DNA of 64,000 nt, taken from contig PMSN01000021.1 in assembly GCA_003167555.1 (NCBI GenBank), positions 1-64,000 of the forward strand, given 5' to 3'. Made by a program: the position numbers and the translations under genes. Under the pieces are notes generated by a model. That model was not told the DNA's origin and did no database searches. It saw only the letters and a list, made by a program, of their open reading frames with translations. The stretch comes from Spartobacteria bacterium (GTDB lineage: Bacteria > Verrucomicrobiota > Verrucomicrobiia > Chthoniobacterales > UBA10450). This document shows positions 1-8,075 of the stretch, piece after piece. Positions within the stretch are counted from its first letter, which is position 1, and every line of letters begins with the position of its first letter.

Positions 1-26
1 GCTCCATTCCCGCCCCCGCCTCTCTC

Positions 27-482
27 CTATTGCTTGCGCGATTTCCGCGCGTGCGAATCCCGTGGCGCTCCGTTGCCTCGGACTTTAGCGCGCACGCGGA
101 AATGCTTTGGCCCATTCTTCACCGAGTCGGTGTGTTCGACAGACGCCTTCGGCGATGCGGCAGGCTGCTGCGAGGCCGCCGCTTTCGCCGCCGCTTCATT
201 CGCTGCGTTGCGCGACATTTGCAGAGACATCGGCATGCTGCTGTCAACCGCCAGCGCGTCGGCCTGGGACTTGGCCTGCGCGTGCAGTGCGGCCACATCA
301 GCTTTCGAAACGTGGTAAATCACCTGCGGTTTTGCTCGAGACGGGGCCGGCGTTTTTTTCGTTTCAGCGGGCGCTTGCGGCGAAACTGGCGGCTCTTCAG
401 CGCTCACCAGCGGCGCCAGCGCGCAGATGGCCACGAGCGCAGGAAAAAGGAAAGCGATAAAATGGAGGCGGAATGGTTTCAT
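27..482 (-). CDS. Small secreted Ala/Pro-rich protein of unknown function
   Basis: I do not recognise this 151-residue protein. It starts with a clear Sec signal peptide (MKPFRLHFIAFLFPALVAIC, then a likely cut after VSA near residue 28). A Pro/Ala/Lys-rich segment follows, then a middle part with many Ala and Gln, and a very basic tail (KHFRVRAKVRG and RKSRKQ). No catalytic motif or membrane span is visible after the signal. The Met at 482 was chosen because the longer reading frame adds 11 residues that would spoil the signal peptide. It probably acts in the periplasm or envelope. It stands alone, with the DUF1761-like gene upstream on the same strand. Confidence 0.6.
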   Translation of the reverse strand: MKPFRLHFIAFLFPALVAICALAPLVSAEEPPVSPQAPAETKKTPAPSRAKPQVIYHVSKADVAALHAQAKSQADALAVDSSMPMSLQMSRNAANEAAAKAAASQQPAASPKASVEHTDSVKNGPKHFRVRAKVRGNGAPRDSHARKSRKQ

Positions 483-590
483 GCAATGCCCCGGTGCGAA
501 GCAGCCGCGAGACAACAGAACCTCAGCGCCGGCTCGGCGGATGGAAGTAGCTTCACTAATTAATCGTCGACGCCTGTGCCCGCGGTTGCC

Positions 591-1004
591 TTAGCGCAGC
601 CATAATGCGGTCGCCACCGTGGCGAGAAGCGAAGTCGAAAGCCAATCCAAGAGCCGGCCGACGACGACCAGCGGATGGAGATTAATGAAGACCGCGCCTT
701 CCAGAATGATGGGCAGAGCGAATACGCCCCAGCAAACGAATCCGAACAACAGCGCGCCATGCAGCCCCATGGGGAAATGCGGCGTATGCGCGCGCGTCAC
801 GATCGTGAAGAGCGCGGCAATGCCGATGGCGGCGACAATATGGAGCGCGCTCGAAAGCGCGTAGCTGGTTCCCGATTCACGCCGCCAGGTATTCGGAGTG
901 AGTTGCTGGAACCGATGAAAAAGAAATCCCATCCAGAACCAGCTCGTGAAGATGGAGACGATGCCGGCAACAAGGCCGGGAAGAAGAACGTGCCATCCAT
1001 TCAT
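591..1004 (-). CDS. DUF1761-like integral membrane protein
   Basis: This 137-residue protein has four predicted membrane segments: about residues 5-28, 48-70, 80-100 and 112-135. The Trp/Phe-rich first helix (SWFWMGFLFHRF) and a later Gly-rich helix resemble the DUF1761 family of small bacterial membrane proteins, whose function is unknown. The family match is by appearance only. The gene diverges from gspF, and the roughly 130 bp between them must hold both promoters. Confidence 0.6.
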   Translation of the reverse strand: MNGWHVLLPGLVAGIVSIFTSWFWMGFLFHRFQQLTPNTWRRESGTSYALSSALHIVAAIGIAALFTIVTRAHTPHFPMGLHGALLFGFVCWGVFALPIILEGAVFINLHPLVVVGRLLDWLSTSLLATVATALWLR

Positions 1005-1131
1005 GAAGGGAACGCGATCGTAGCATTTTCAAAGCGCCGGCTGCAATCGCCGTTTTGAATTGGCCCCGCCAGCGCTCATCGCTAGACGACTAAAGCAGGG
1101 CAAGGTAGATTCCCGGCCGATAGATTTTCGT

Positions 1132-2421
1132 ATGCCACAGTTTTCTTATCGCGCGCGGAACGCTCAGGGCGGATTGGTCGAAGGCGTGCTCGATTGTCCG
1201 GATCGCGCGGTGGCCATCCGGCAGATCGAGCAGTTGCATTACATTCCGGTCCGGATCGAAGCGGTGAAGACCGAGCCGCCGCCGGTGCCGGAAAAAAGCG
1301 GGAAGAATGGCGCGGTCGTGGCGACTACTACTCCTGCAATCGCAACGACGCCGGCGGCGCCAACACAGAAGTTAAGAATTCCGCACAACCAGTTGCTCAT
1401 TTTTACCGAGCAGCTCGGCCACTTGCTCAATGCGGGCATGACGCTCGACGAAGGTCTCTCCGTGCTGGAGAAGCGCTTGAAGCAACCGCGCGTGCAACAA
1501 ATGACGCATTCGCTCCACCAGGCGCTGGTCGATGGCCGCAGTTTCTCGCAAGCGCTCCGGGATTTCCCGCGCATCTTTCCGGCGATCTATGTGAATCTGG
1601 TCGCGGCCGGCGAGGCGAGCGGTGCGTTGCCGGATATTCTCGCGCGCCTCGTCGAGCATCTGATGCAGGCGAAAAATCTGCGCGACCGCGTGCAGCAGGC
1701 GTTGATTTACCCGGCGTTCCTCGCCGTCGCAGGCGCGGGACTGATCGCGATCTTCATCACGTTCATGGTGCCGCAACTGACAGCGTTCATGACGCAAAAT
1801 GGTGGCGAGCTTCCGGTGCCGACGCGGATCCTGCTCGGGGCGCATCATCTTCTTACGGGGTATTGGTGGGTCGGGATTTTGCTCGTGGTCGGCGGGGTCC
1901 TCGGCTATCGCGCGTTCGTTCGCACGGACGAGGGGCGGATCGCTTGGGACCGTTTCCGGCTCATGATTCCGGGGTACGGGCGCATCATTCGCCACCGGTA
2001 TTACGCGCAATTCTCGCGCACGCTCGGCACGCTCATGGAAAATGGCGTGCCGCTCCTGCGCGCGATCGATCTGGTGAGCGAGATCGCAGGCAATCGCTAC
2101 CTCGAAGTCAAACTCTCGGAAGTGCGCCGCTCCGTCATCGATGGCGCAAACTTGTCCGCGGCCTTGAGCGCGCAGAATTTATTTCCGGATTTGTTTACCG
2201 ACATGATGGCGGTGGGCGAGCAGACCGGCCACTTCGCGAAAACGATGCAGACGATCGCAGACGTTTACGAACGCGAGCTGGATCGGACCGTGAAGATTAT
2301 TTCCGCGCTGATCCCGCCGGTGATCATTGTCCTGATCGCGATCGTGGTGGGCTTCGTCGTCTACAGCATTCTCTCGGCGGTCTTCGAGATGACGCATAGC
2401 TTGCAGTTGCGGCCGCATTGA
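1132..2421 (+). CDS. gspF: Type II secretion inner-membrane protein GspF
   Basis: GspF/PilC-family platform protein of 429 residues that forms the inner-membrane base on which the assembly ATPase drives pseudopilus growth. The N terminus MPQFSYRARNAQG is typical of the family. Two repeated T2SSF domains follow (about residues 85-205 and 285-410), each with the pattern of Glu/Gly-rich helices ending in long hydrophobic spans (near 200-220, 245-265 and 395-425). An Ala/Pro-rich insert (about residues 50-85) lies before the first domain. An in-frame TTG at 1060 would add 24 residues of unusual composition, so the ATG at 1132 is preferred. It is the first of three same-strand genes leading to gspG. 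Confidence 0.92.
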   Translation: MPQFSYRARNAQGGLVEGVLDCPDRAVAIRQIEQLHYIPVRIEAVKTEPPPVPEKSGKNGAVVATTTPAIATTPAAPTQKLRIPHNQLLIFTEQLGHLLNAGMTLDEGLSVLEKRLKQPRVQQMTHSLHQALVDGRSFSQALRDFPRIFPAIYVNLVAAGEASGALPDILARLVEHLMQAKNLRDRVQQALIYPAFLAVAGAGLIAIFITFMVPQLTAFMTQNGGELPVPTRILLGAHHLLTGYWWVGILLVVGGVLGYRAFVRTDEGRIAWDRFRLMIPGYGRIIRHRYYAQFSRTLGTLMENGVPLLRAIDLVSEIAGNRYLEVKLSEVRRSVIDGANLSAALSAQNLFPDLFTDMMAVGEQTGHFAKTMQTIADVYERELDRTVKIISALIPPVIIVLIAIVVGFVVYSILSAVFEMTHSLQLRPH

Positions 2422-2439
2422 GCTAATCTCGCCCCCCAA

Positions 2440-3504
2440 ATGCTTTCTCGCGTTATCGCGTTTTTTGTCGCTCTCGCCGCGGTCTCGCCGATCTACGCGC
2501 AGGACGTTTTCGTCAACGGCCTCCCGAAAATCCCGAGCAACGGCACGGGTGGAGACGTCGAGAGCGCCTGGATCGATCTGCGCCAGACGCCGGTGGCGAA
2601 CTCGAAGCCGCAGGCGGCGCCCGATTGGGTGGAGTCGGTCACGATTGTTCCCGCGGAAGCGCAGGACGGTGTCCCGCCCAAGACGATCTTCCGGATGCGG
2701 CTGGCGCATCCGCGCTCGGATTTTCAGGTCTTGTTCTTCCGTTTGTTTTTCGACGACAACCCCGAGCAGAAACCGCATTTGGTGGCGTGGGATGAATCCG
2801 GCTCGCTCGTGTTGCAATCGGCACCGCTCGGTCTGGGCGTAAACCTTCCCACGTCGGAAAGCGTCGTGGTTCCGATGGTCGGCGTCTCGACGATCGATGT
2901 GGAAGTGCCGGGCGACGGAAAGACAATTCGCGGCGCGTATCTCGATTGGATGACGAGCGCGGAAGTGCTCCACCCGATGAGCGCGGAACAGCGGGATTTG
3001 ATTCCGGAACCATTCGCGAACATGTCGCCGCTGCACGCACCGAACCAGGACAAGGAAATGTTTGGAACGGTCACGGCGACACTGGCGGACGAGACGATTC
3101 GGATCGGCGCAAGCGTCGAGCAAGGCGCCGCGTTTCAATTCGGGATCGAAGCGCAACCGCTCGTGGCGCTGCTGACTTTCGAAGTGGCGAGCCCGAACAT
3201 CGATGCGCCGCCGGAGATTTACCTGAATGGCGAGAGCATCGGCGCGGCCACGCTGACGCTGCCGGACCTGGCCGATCCTGCTTACCGCGGCCAGAACGCT
3301 TCGCTCGTGAAGCCGATGAAGTTCCAATACACCGGCTGGCTGCGAGCGCAGAAGCTGGTGCCGGCCGCCAACCTGAAGGTGGGCACGAACGATCTTCTCG
3401 TGATCGGCGGCCCGGGCACGCCGGCCTCAGCAATTCGTGGAACCCAGATTCAATTGAAGTATCTTTGGGACAAGTCGGACTACCAACTTCAGGCCGACCA
3501 CTAA
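2440..3504 (+). CDS. Secreted protein of unknown function between gspF and gspG
   Basis: I do not recognise this 354-residue protein. It has a signal peptide (MLSRVIAFFVALAAVSPIYA, cut before QDVF) and then what looks like an all-beta exported protein: many short Val/Thr/Asp strands, no cysteines of note and no transmembrane segment. The position is telling, with gspF 18 bp upstream and gspG 6 bp downstream, so all three are almost certainly co-transcribed. It could be a periplasmic accessory or a substrate of the secretion system. That is inference from position only. Confidence 0.75.
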   Translation: MLSRVIAFFVALAAVSPIYAQDVFVNGLPKIPSNGTGGDVESAWIDLRQTPVANSKPQAAPDWVESVTIVPAEAQDGVPPKTIFRMRLAHPRSDFQVLFFRLFFDDNPEQKPHLVAWDESGSLVLQSAPLGLGVNLPTSESVVVPMVGVSTIDVEVPGDGKTIRGAYLDWMTSAEVLHPMSAEQRDLIPEPFANMSPLHAPNQDKEMFGTVTATLADETIRIGASVEQGAAFQFGIEAQPLVALLTFEVASPNIDAPPEIYLNGESIGAATLTLPDLADPAYRGQNASLVKPMKFQYTGWLRAQKLVPAANLKVGTNDLLVIGGPGTPASAIRGTQIQLKYLWDKSDYQLQADH

Positions 3505-3510
3505 ACGAAT

Positions 3511-3921
3511 ATGAAAAAACGGCAGAGCGGTTTCACCCTTTTGGAAATCATGCTGGTGGTGGCCATCATCGGTGTCCTTCTGGCGGCGGCGATTTACAAA
3601 ATGGCGCCCGCGCTCGACGTGGCGAAGGGCACACGGACGAAGGCCGACATCCAGATGATTCGCACGATGCTGCTTTCGTATTCCGGCTCGAACGGATTTT
3701 ATCCGACGACCGAGCAGGGATTGAAGGCGATGGTCGTTAGGCCGGAAACGGAACCGGCGCCGTCCTCCTGGAGACGCTTGATGGACGAGGTGCCGAAAGA
3801 TGCCTGGGGAATGGAATACGTTTATCGTTGCCCCGGGGTAAAGAATCCGAGCGGCTACGATCTTTACTCGGCCGGCCCGGACCGCAAAGTGGATACGGCC
3901 GACGACGACTGGGGGCTGTAG
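3511..3921 (+). CDS. gspG: Type II secretion major pseudopilin GspG
   Basis: Major pseudopilin of 136 residues. The type IV prepilin signal is textbook: MKKRQSG, then FTLLEIMLVVAIIGVLLAA with Glu at +5. The peptidase would cut after Gly7. The rest matches the GspG fold (TKADIQMIRTMLLSYSGSNGFYPTTEQGL) and ends with the Asp-rich calcium loop (SAGPDRKVDTADDDWG). The TAG stop codon lies inside the terminal CTGTAG of a palindromic repeat that begins at 3916. Confidence 0.95.
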   Translation: MKKRQSGFTLLEIMLVVAIIGVLLAAAIYKMAPALDVAKGTRTKADIQMIRTMLLSYSGSNGFYPTTEQGLKAMVVRPETEPAPSSWRRLMDEVPKDAWGMEYVYRCPGVKNPSGYDLYSAGPDRKVDTADDDWGL

Positions 3922-3982
3922 TGGCGCCGCTCAGTCGGCGCGCTGGTTTTGCTCATGCGGCGACAGAGCGCCGCAGCTACAG
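3916..3982. repeat. Palindromic intergenic repeat with CTGTAG...CTACAG ends
   Basis: An imperfect inverted repeat of 67 bp. It starts with CTGTAG, which overlaps the last codons of gspG, and ends with CTACAG. The arms (CTGTAGTGGCGCCGCTCAGT against the complement of the right side) match with several mismatches. The two other copies with the same ends (7343-7417 and 15842-15913) are better conserved. It lies between the convergent gspG and gspC-like genes and may act as a transcript-end hairpin, although no T-run follows. Confidence 0.6.
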
Positions 3983-3998
3983 CAATTTCGCTACGTGA

Positions 3999-4655
3999 TT
4001 AGAGCTGCTCGGCGGCCGGCGTTGCAACAGTACCGGGCGCAGGATTGCGCGGAATCACTCCGCGCACGCGCGGTGGCGGCGTGGGCAATGACGGCACTGG
4101 CATCGGACGCGGGTAATTCATCGCAGGCGCGTTCGGCAACGGCGGCGACATCGGCGCCGGGATTACCTGCTGGTTGATTTGCGGCTGCGGCTGTTGCATC
4201 ACGAGCGGAGCCTGGGCTTGGCCCTGCGCGATCGGCTGGCGCAAGAGCGCTTCATTAAAACTCAGCGTGGCGAACTGCCCGTCCTTGGTAATCGTGACTT
4301 TGGTCGCGCCAACTTTATCCGACCACTCGATGCTCGAGATGCTGTAACCGTCCTCCGGTTCTTTCGTCGTCAGGTATTTCTTGAAGTTCTTGTCCGCGCT
4401 GGAAGCGATCGTGACCATGTCGCCATCCTTCGACCGCGCCGCGTTCGCGATATAAAGATCCTTCGCGAAATTCGGCGCGCTCGGCGCCGGCGCGACCGCG
4501 GTCGCAATCGCAAACGGCGAGTGATCCATCATCGCCTGGTAGCGGGCAAAATTTAGCGGCTTCGGCACATCCTCCGCGAGGAGCTGCCCGAGCGGAAGCG
4601 CGAGCGCGAGCAGGAGCACAGAGCTTTTGAACATCATTCCGGTCCCGGATTTCAT
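3999..4655 (-). CDS. Putative T2SS periplasmic protein (GspC/PilP-like), last gene of the H-to-M block
   Basis: This 218-residue protein has a signal or anchor segment (FKSSVLLLALALPLGQLLAE). A small domain follows (about residues 40-140) whose end, KVTITKDGQFATLSFNE, resembles the HR/PilP-type domains of GspC and PilP that link the inner-membrane complex to the secretin. The last 80 residues are Pro/Gln-rich and disordered. It follows gspM closely: an upstream in-frame ATG at 4694 would overlap gspM, so the start is taken as 4655, with 4637 also possible. The role is inferred from position plus this weak resemblance. Confidence 0.55.
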   Translation of the reverse strand: MKSGTGMMFKSSVLLLALALPLGQLLAEDVPKPLNFARYQAMMDHSPFAIATAVAPAPSAPNFAKDLYIANAARSKDGDMVTIASSADKNFKKYLTTKEPEDGYSISSIEWSDKVGATKVTITKDGQFATLSFNEALLRQPIAQGQAQAPLVMQQPQPQINQQVIPAPMSPPLPNAPAMNYPRPMPVPSLPTPPPRVRGVIPRNPAPGTVATPAAEQL

Positions 4656-4674
4656 CCCGATATCATACCACAAA

Positions 4675-5220
4675 TTATTTCGCCGGCGGCGCAAACCATT
4701 TCGCCACCTTGAATTTTCCCCGCATCATCGTCGGATCGGCGTTGTCGATCTGAAGCTGGACGCTTTCGAAGACGACGAACGATTCCGGTTGCTGCACATC
4801 AAAAAGAAAATGGATGAGCGGCGGCCACGGGCTCTTGGTTTCGATCGTGGCAAAGACTGATTGATGGTCCGGCGTCGTCTCGCCCGCGCCGATGGCGGGG
4901 TTCTCGATCAGGACATTGTGCTTGCCGGCCACTTGTTTGATCTGATCGAGGAGCGAGGAAGCTTCCACGGCACTCTTAAGAATGGGCTGATGCTGCTTGA
5001 TCCATTTGTCGCGGCGCTCCCAGAGATCGCGGTCCTTGATGAAAACTTCTTGCTCGGTCCGAGTCGCCCGGTGAATGGCCAGCTCGGCTTTGGTCTCGCC
5101 GAGCAGGCTGAAGAGCTTGCTCCAAATGAGGAGATTGATGAGGAGCACGATGGCGCCGGCCACGATCCAGGCGAGCGTGCGCTCGCGCTGACTCATTCGC
5201 TGATACCAGGCGGGCGTCAT
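4675..5220 (-). CDS. gspM: GspM/PilO-like type II secretion subunit
   Basis: A 181-residue bitopic inner-membrane protein: a short cytoplasmic head (MTPAWYQRMSQRERTL), one membrane span (about 17-37, WIVAGAIVLLINLLIWSKLF), a coiled-coil stretch to about residue 70, and a ferredoxin-like periplasmic domain. This is the build of GspM/PilO, which pairs with GspL/PilN in the platform of the secretion machine. Its start codon overlaps the gspL stop by 4 bp (ATGA). Sequence identity to classical GspM is low, so the name rests on architecture and on order in the operon. Confidence 0.72.
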   Translation of the reverse strand: MTPAWYQRMSQRERTLAWIVAGAIVLLINLLIWSKLFSLLGETKAELAIHRATRTEQEVFIKDRDLWERRDKWIKQHQPILKSAVEASSLLDQIKQVAGKHNVLIENPAIGAGETTPDHQSVFATIETKSPWPPLIHFLFDVQQPESFVVFESVQLQIDNADPTMMRGKFKVAKWFAPPAK

Positions 5221-6452
5221 CGTGGTTTTCCCTCCAGGCGAAATTGGGCGTGATCGTTCGGCAAAATCCGCGGCGCCGCCATCTCGAAGACGAAAGTTTG
5301 CATGTCGGGATTCTTTTTCACTTTGTCGGCGAACTGATAAGCGAGCGCGGCCGTGTTCGCTTCGCCGTCGACGGAGATCTGGCGGGCGGATTGATTGAAG
5401 CTCGTGATCCGCACATCCGCGGAAGGCAGACTCTCGAAGAGATGCGTGAGCACTTCGATCGGGTAGTAATGGGGATCGACGGCGGGAGCGAGCGCCTTCC
5501 AGGTGGCCGCTGCTTTCTGGACGAATTCAGTGCGCGGCGCATCGCGCTCAATCCGGCGCTGGAGCCGCCCGACCTGCAAGCGCAGGAGAAGGAAATAGAC
5601 GAAAAAGAGGAAGAGGACCCCGGCATAAACAGCGCCGGCCAGAATAAGTCGCCTCCGCCATTCCTTTTGCCTGACGATTTGCGCCCGGCGTTGCCGCCAG
5701 CTTTCCGGGAGGAGATTGAGCCGGTTTTCCGCCGGAGGCAGCTCGACGGCGATGAGCTCGGTGGGGCTGGCAAAAATTCCTTCCACGGTATCGCGCAGTG
5801 CGTACAAACTTTCATCGAGCAAAATTTTCGAGAACGACGTGTTGATCCCCTGCAACTCCGCGCTCAAAGCCAGTTGCGGCAGATCGCGCTGGAGCTGCAA
5901 CGGATCGGCGGTATCGAGCGTGCGCGTGAAGCTCAGTTTGCCTTCCTCGACGATGGCGCAAATGATCGCTTCGGCTTCCGGATAAATCAGGAGCGCGGTG
6001 CCGGCGGGCGCATGAGTGGCGCCGCGTTGCGCGGCGTAGACCGTGACCTGACTTGGGATCAGTCCGCGCGAAAGAAGCGGCGCGGCCAGCTCGGAGAGTT
6101 TCTCGTTGTTCACCGCAACCGCGGAAATGACGCTGCCGTCTTCTGTTTGCCCCACGATCTCGGAATCGGTCGTCATATCTTCCGCCGAGTAAGGCATCGC
6201 TTTCTCGATCTGGATGCGAACCATGTCGCTGAACTCGTCGCGATCGGTCGTGGGGAGGCGGAGGCGTTGTGCCAGGACGACTGACACGGGCAACCCGAGG
6301 ATGACGTTGTCTTCGGGACGGAGAAGCGCCGCGGCTTCTTCGAGCGTCGCCGTGCCACGCACTTCCCACGTGCCGTTGTGCGGGCCCAAACGGACGAGGT
6401 TCCATCCGTTGGACGATGGAATCACATAATTGCGCTGGGTTGCCGTCTCGAT
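5217..6452 (-). CDS. gspL: GspL-like (PilM-PilN fusion) type II secretion subunit, unusual start
   Basis: About 411 residues. The first 250 look like the actin-like cytoplasmic domain of GspL/PilM (ILGLPVSVVLAQRLRLPTTD, then MVRIQIEKAMPYSAED). A membrane span follows (LILAGAVYAGVLFLFFVYFL), then a coiled coil and a PilN-like periplasmic domain. It anchors the secretion ATPase to the membrane. No ATG, GTG or TTG stands at a good distance from an RBS. AAGGAG (6465-6460, in the last codons of gspK) is 7 nt before an ATC codon at 6452. The alternatives are GTG at 6425 without an RBS, or a start at 6518 deep inside gspK. Confidence 0.72.
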   Translation of the reverse strand: METATQRNYVIPSSNGWNLVRLGPHNGTWEVRGTATLEEAAALLRPEDNVILGLPVSVVLAQRLRLPTTDRDEFSDMVRIQIEKAMPYSAEDMTTDSEIVGQTEDGSVISAVAVNNEKLSELAAPLLSRGLIPSQVTVYAAQRGATHAPAGTALLIYPEAEAIICAIVEEGKLSFTRTLDTADPLQLQRDLPQLALSAELQGINTSFSKILLDESLYALRDTVEGIFASPTELIAVELPPAENRLNLLPESWRQRRAQIVRQKEWRRRLILAGAVYAGVLFLFFVYFLLLRLQVGRLQRRIERDAPRTEFVQKAAATWKALAPAVDPHYYPIEVLTHLFESLPSADVRITSFNQSARQISVDGEANTAALAYQFADKVKKNPDMQTFVFEMAAPRILPNDHAQFRLEGKPR

Positions 6453-6453
6453 A

Positions 6454-7440
6454 TCAAAGCTCCTTCCAAGTGAGTAATTGCACAGAATTGCCTGCTTTGC
6501 GGACCACCATTCGCACAACTCGCGTAACGTCGCCGGATTTTCCCAAGCTCACCACGCGAAACGTTTGATCTCTACCGGGATTGAGCAAGGGGACAAGTTG
6601 TTCAAACTGTTGTTCCGTGAAGCCCAGCGCAACCCGCGCATCACCGGTCCCCTTGATTGGGTCGTCCTCAGTGCCATCTATGCCATCAGGTCCGCGGCGC
6701 AAAGCAAGAAATTGATCGACCCGGCCCGCGTCCATTCCGGGCAACGCAAGGAGAACATCACGCGAAGCCCAGGCGATATCAATGGGTCCGATGCTCTTCA
6801 GGGTAAAATCCGCATCCCAATCTTTCTGCGAAGTGAATTCGCTCCAGCCGCGGACCCTTTTCAATTCGTCGATGCTGATGAGCGGTTTATTGGCGGGCTT
6901 GTAACCCGGCTCATCTTCAGCTCCGTTGAGCCGGACGAGATTGTCCGGATCGACCCAGTCGAGCAGGCAATCGATCATGTGGTCGCGTTCGTTCAAGTCG
7001 ACGCCTTTGTTTTCGAGATACTTTCGCAACACTTCGAGACGCTGCGGATTTTCTCCCGCCACGATCCAATTAATATTCAGCCGCCCGCCTTCGCCGGTGA
7101 TGCGCGTTTCGTATGTTTGGTTTCGGGCCAGTCCTCCGTGTAACAAAGGCGAGCCGGGCAGCACGGCGGGATGCATCGCGATCTCCGCGCCTGAGCAGGC
7201 CATTGCTTCCGCTTCAAGCGCGCGATTGGCCTGACCGGAAATGACGAGACGCGAATCAATGTCGATAGCCCACGAGATCAACATCGCACTGAGCAAAAAC
7301 AAAGCCCAGAGCGACAGCATAAGCGCCGCGCCGGATTCTCTTCTGTAGCGGCGGTCTCTGACCGCCGAACCGAATCCAGAATGGGCGCTTTTCCGGCGGT
7401 CAGAGACCGCCGCTACAGGAGATTTCTCAAGGGCGTTCAT
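6454..7440 (-). CDS. gspK: Type II secretion minor pseudopilin GspK with an in-frame palindrome near its N terminus
   Basis: A 328-residue GspK-family pseudopilin, thought to sit at the tip of the pseudopilus and start its assembly. The hydrophobic prepilin helix (ALMLSLWALFLLSAMLISWA) is followed by the large alpha domain (NINWIVAGENPQRLEVLRKY, DCLLDWVDPDN, SIDELKRVRGW). As usual for GspK there is no Glu at +5. The ATG at 7440 overlaps the gspJ stop (ATGA), which fixes the start. Codons 9-33, between the start and the prepilin cleavage site (RRESG/AALM), are made of a 75-bp palindromic repeat, giving a leader far longer than the usual 6-8 residues. Confidence 0.85.
   Translation of the reverse strand: MNALEKSPVAAVSDRRKSAHSGFGSAVRDRRYRRESGAALMLSLWALFLLSAMLISWAIDIDSRLVISGQANRALEAEAMACSGAEIAMHPAVLPGSPLLHGGLARNQTYETRITGEGGRLNINWIVAGENPQRLEVLRKYLENKGVDLNERDHMIDCLLDWVDPDNLVRLNGAEDEPGYKPANKPLISIDELKRVRGWSEFTSQKDWDADFTLKSIGPIDIAWASRDVLLALPGMDAGRVDQFLALRRGPDGIDGTEDDPIKGTGDARVALGFTEQQFEQLVPLLNPGRDQTFRVVSLGKSGDVTRVVRMVVRKAGNSVQLLTWKEL
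7343..7417. repeat. 75-bp palindromic repeat inside gspK
   Basis: Two perfect 25-bp inverted arms (CTGTAGCGGCGGTCTCTGAC, continuing CGCCG, and its complement) are separated by 25 bp. Each arm is itself nearly palindromic (CGGCGGTC-TCT-GACCGCCG), so it can fold as a double hairpin. It is translated in frame as part of the gspK leader, and its length is exactly 25 codons. The same arms recur at 15842-15913. Confidence 0.9.
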
Positions 7441-8075
7441 TGCTGTGGGATTGGAGTCCGCCCAAGAGCGATCACGGTTTCCCAATTTTTTGAGCCATCC
7501 GTTCGTTCAATGATCACCTTCACCAGACGCGGCAACGTGGAAGTGTCCGTCCAGCGCTCGATCCACGCGTTCAGTCGCACATCGAAGTAAGTGATGCGCA
7601 AGCCCTGCACCTTATCGAGAAGTGGAATCCAGGTCTCGCCTTCGCTCGATCCCTCGGCCGTTTCCCGCGGCCTGCGCAGAAAACCCAGCTCCATCTGGTC
7701 GCTGCCTTCGTTCACGCGTTTCAGCCGCATGTTCACCGTGAACTCGCCCCCCGCGTAACGCGTCAACAGGCCCGGCCCCGATCCGCATACCCAAACGATC
7801 TCATCACGCGGCCGGTCGTTGAATTTGAACGGCTCGCCGCTGAGCATCCCCTGCCCGGTCGGCAGATTCTGCCATTGCGCGCTGAGCAGATTCATCAATC
7901 CGGCGTAGCGCGCTTCGGTCATATTCTGCTCGGAGGAAACCCGCATCACGGTCAGGTTCGTCGCCACGAAACGATAAATCGCGAGCGTCATCATCGCGAG
8001 GATCGCCACCGAGAGCGTGATCTCGAGGAGGGTGAAGCCCCGCCGTCTGGCGCGCTTATCCATTTCGATAAACAT
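7437..8075 (-). CDS. gspJ: Type II secretion minor pseudopilin GspJ
   Basis: A 212-residue prepilin-like protein. The basic leader MDKRARRRG is followed by FTLLEITLSVAILAMMTLAI with Glu at +5. The body matches minor pseudopilin GspJ/PulJ: a beta domain with the late segment LLDKVQGLRITYFDVRLNAW and a C terminus LPRLVKVIIERTDG. GspJ joins GspI and GspK at the pseudopilus tip. A start at 8063 (MDKRARRRG) is as likely as 8075. It overlaps both gspI upstream and gspK downstream. Confidence 0.85.
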   Translation of the reverse strand: MFIEMDKRARRRGFTLLEITLSVAILAMMTLAIYRFVATNLTVMRVSSEQNMTEARYAGLMNLLSAQWQNLPTGQGMLSGEPFKFNDRPRDEIVWVCGSGPGLLTRYAGGEFTVNMRLKRVNEGSDQMELGFLRRPRETAEGSSEGETWIPLLDKVQGLRITYFDVRLNAWIERWTDTSTLPRLVKVIIERTDGSKNWETVIALGRTPIPQQ

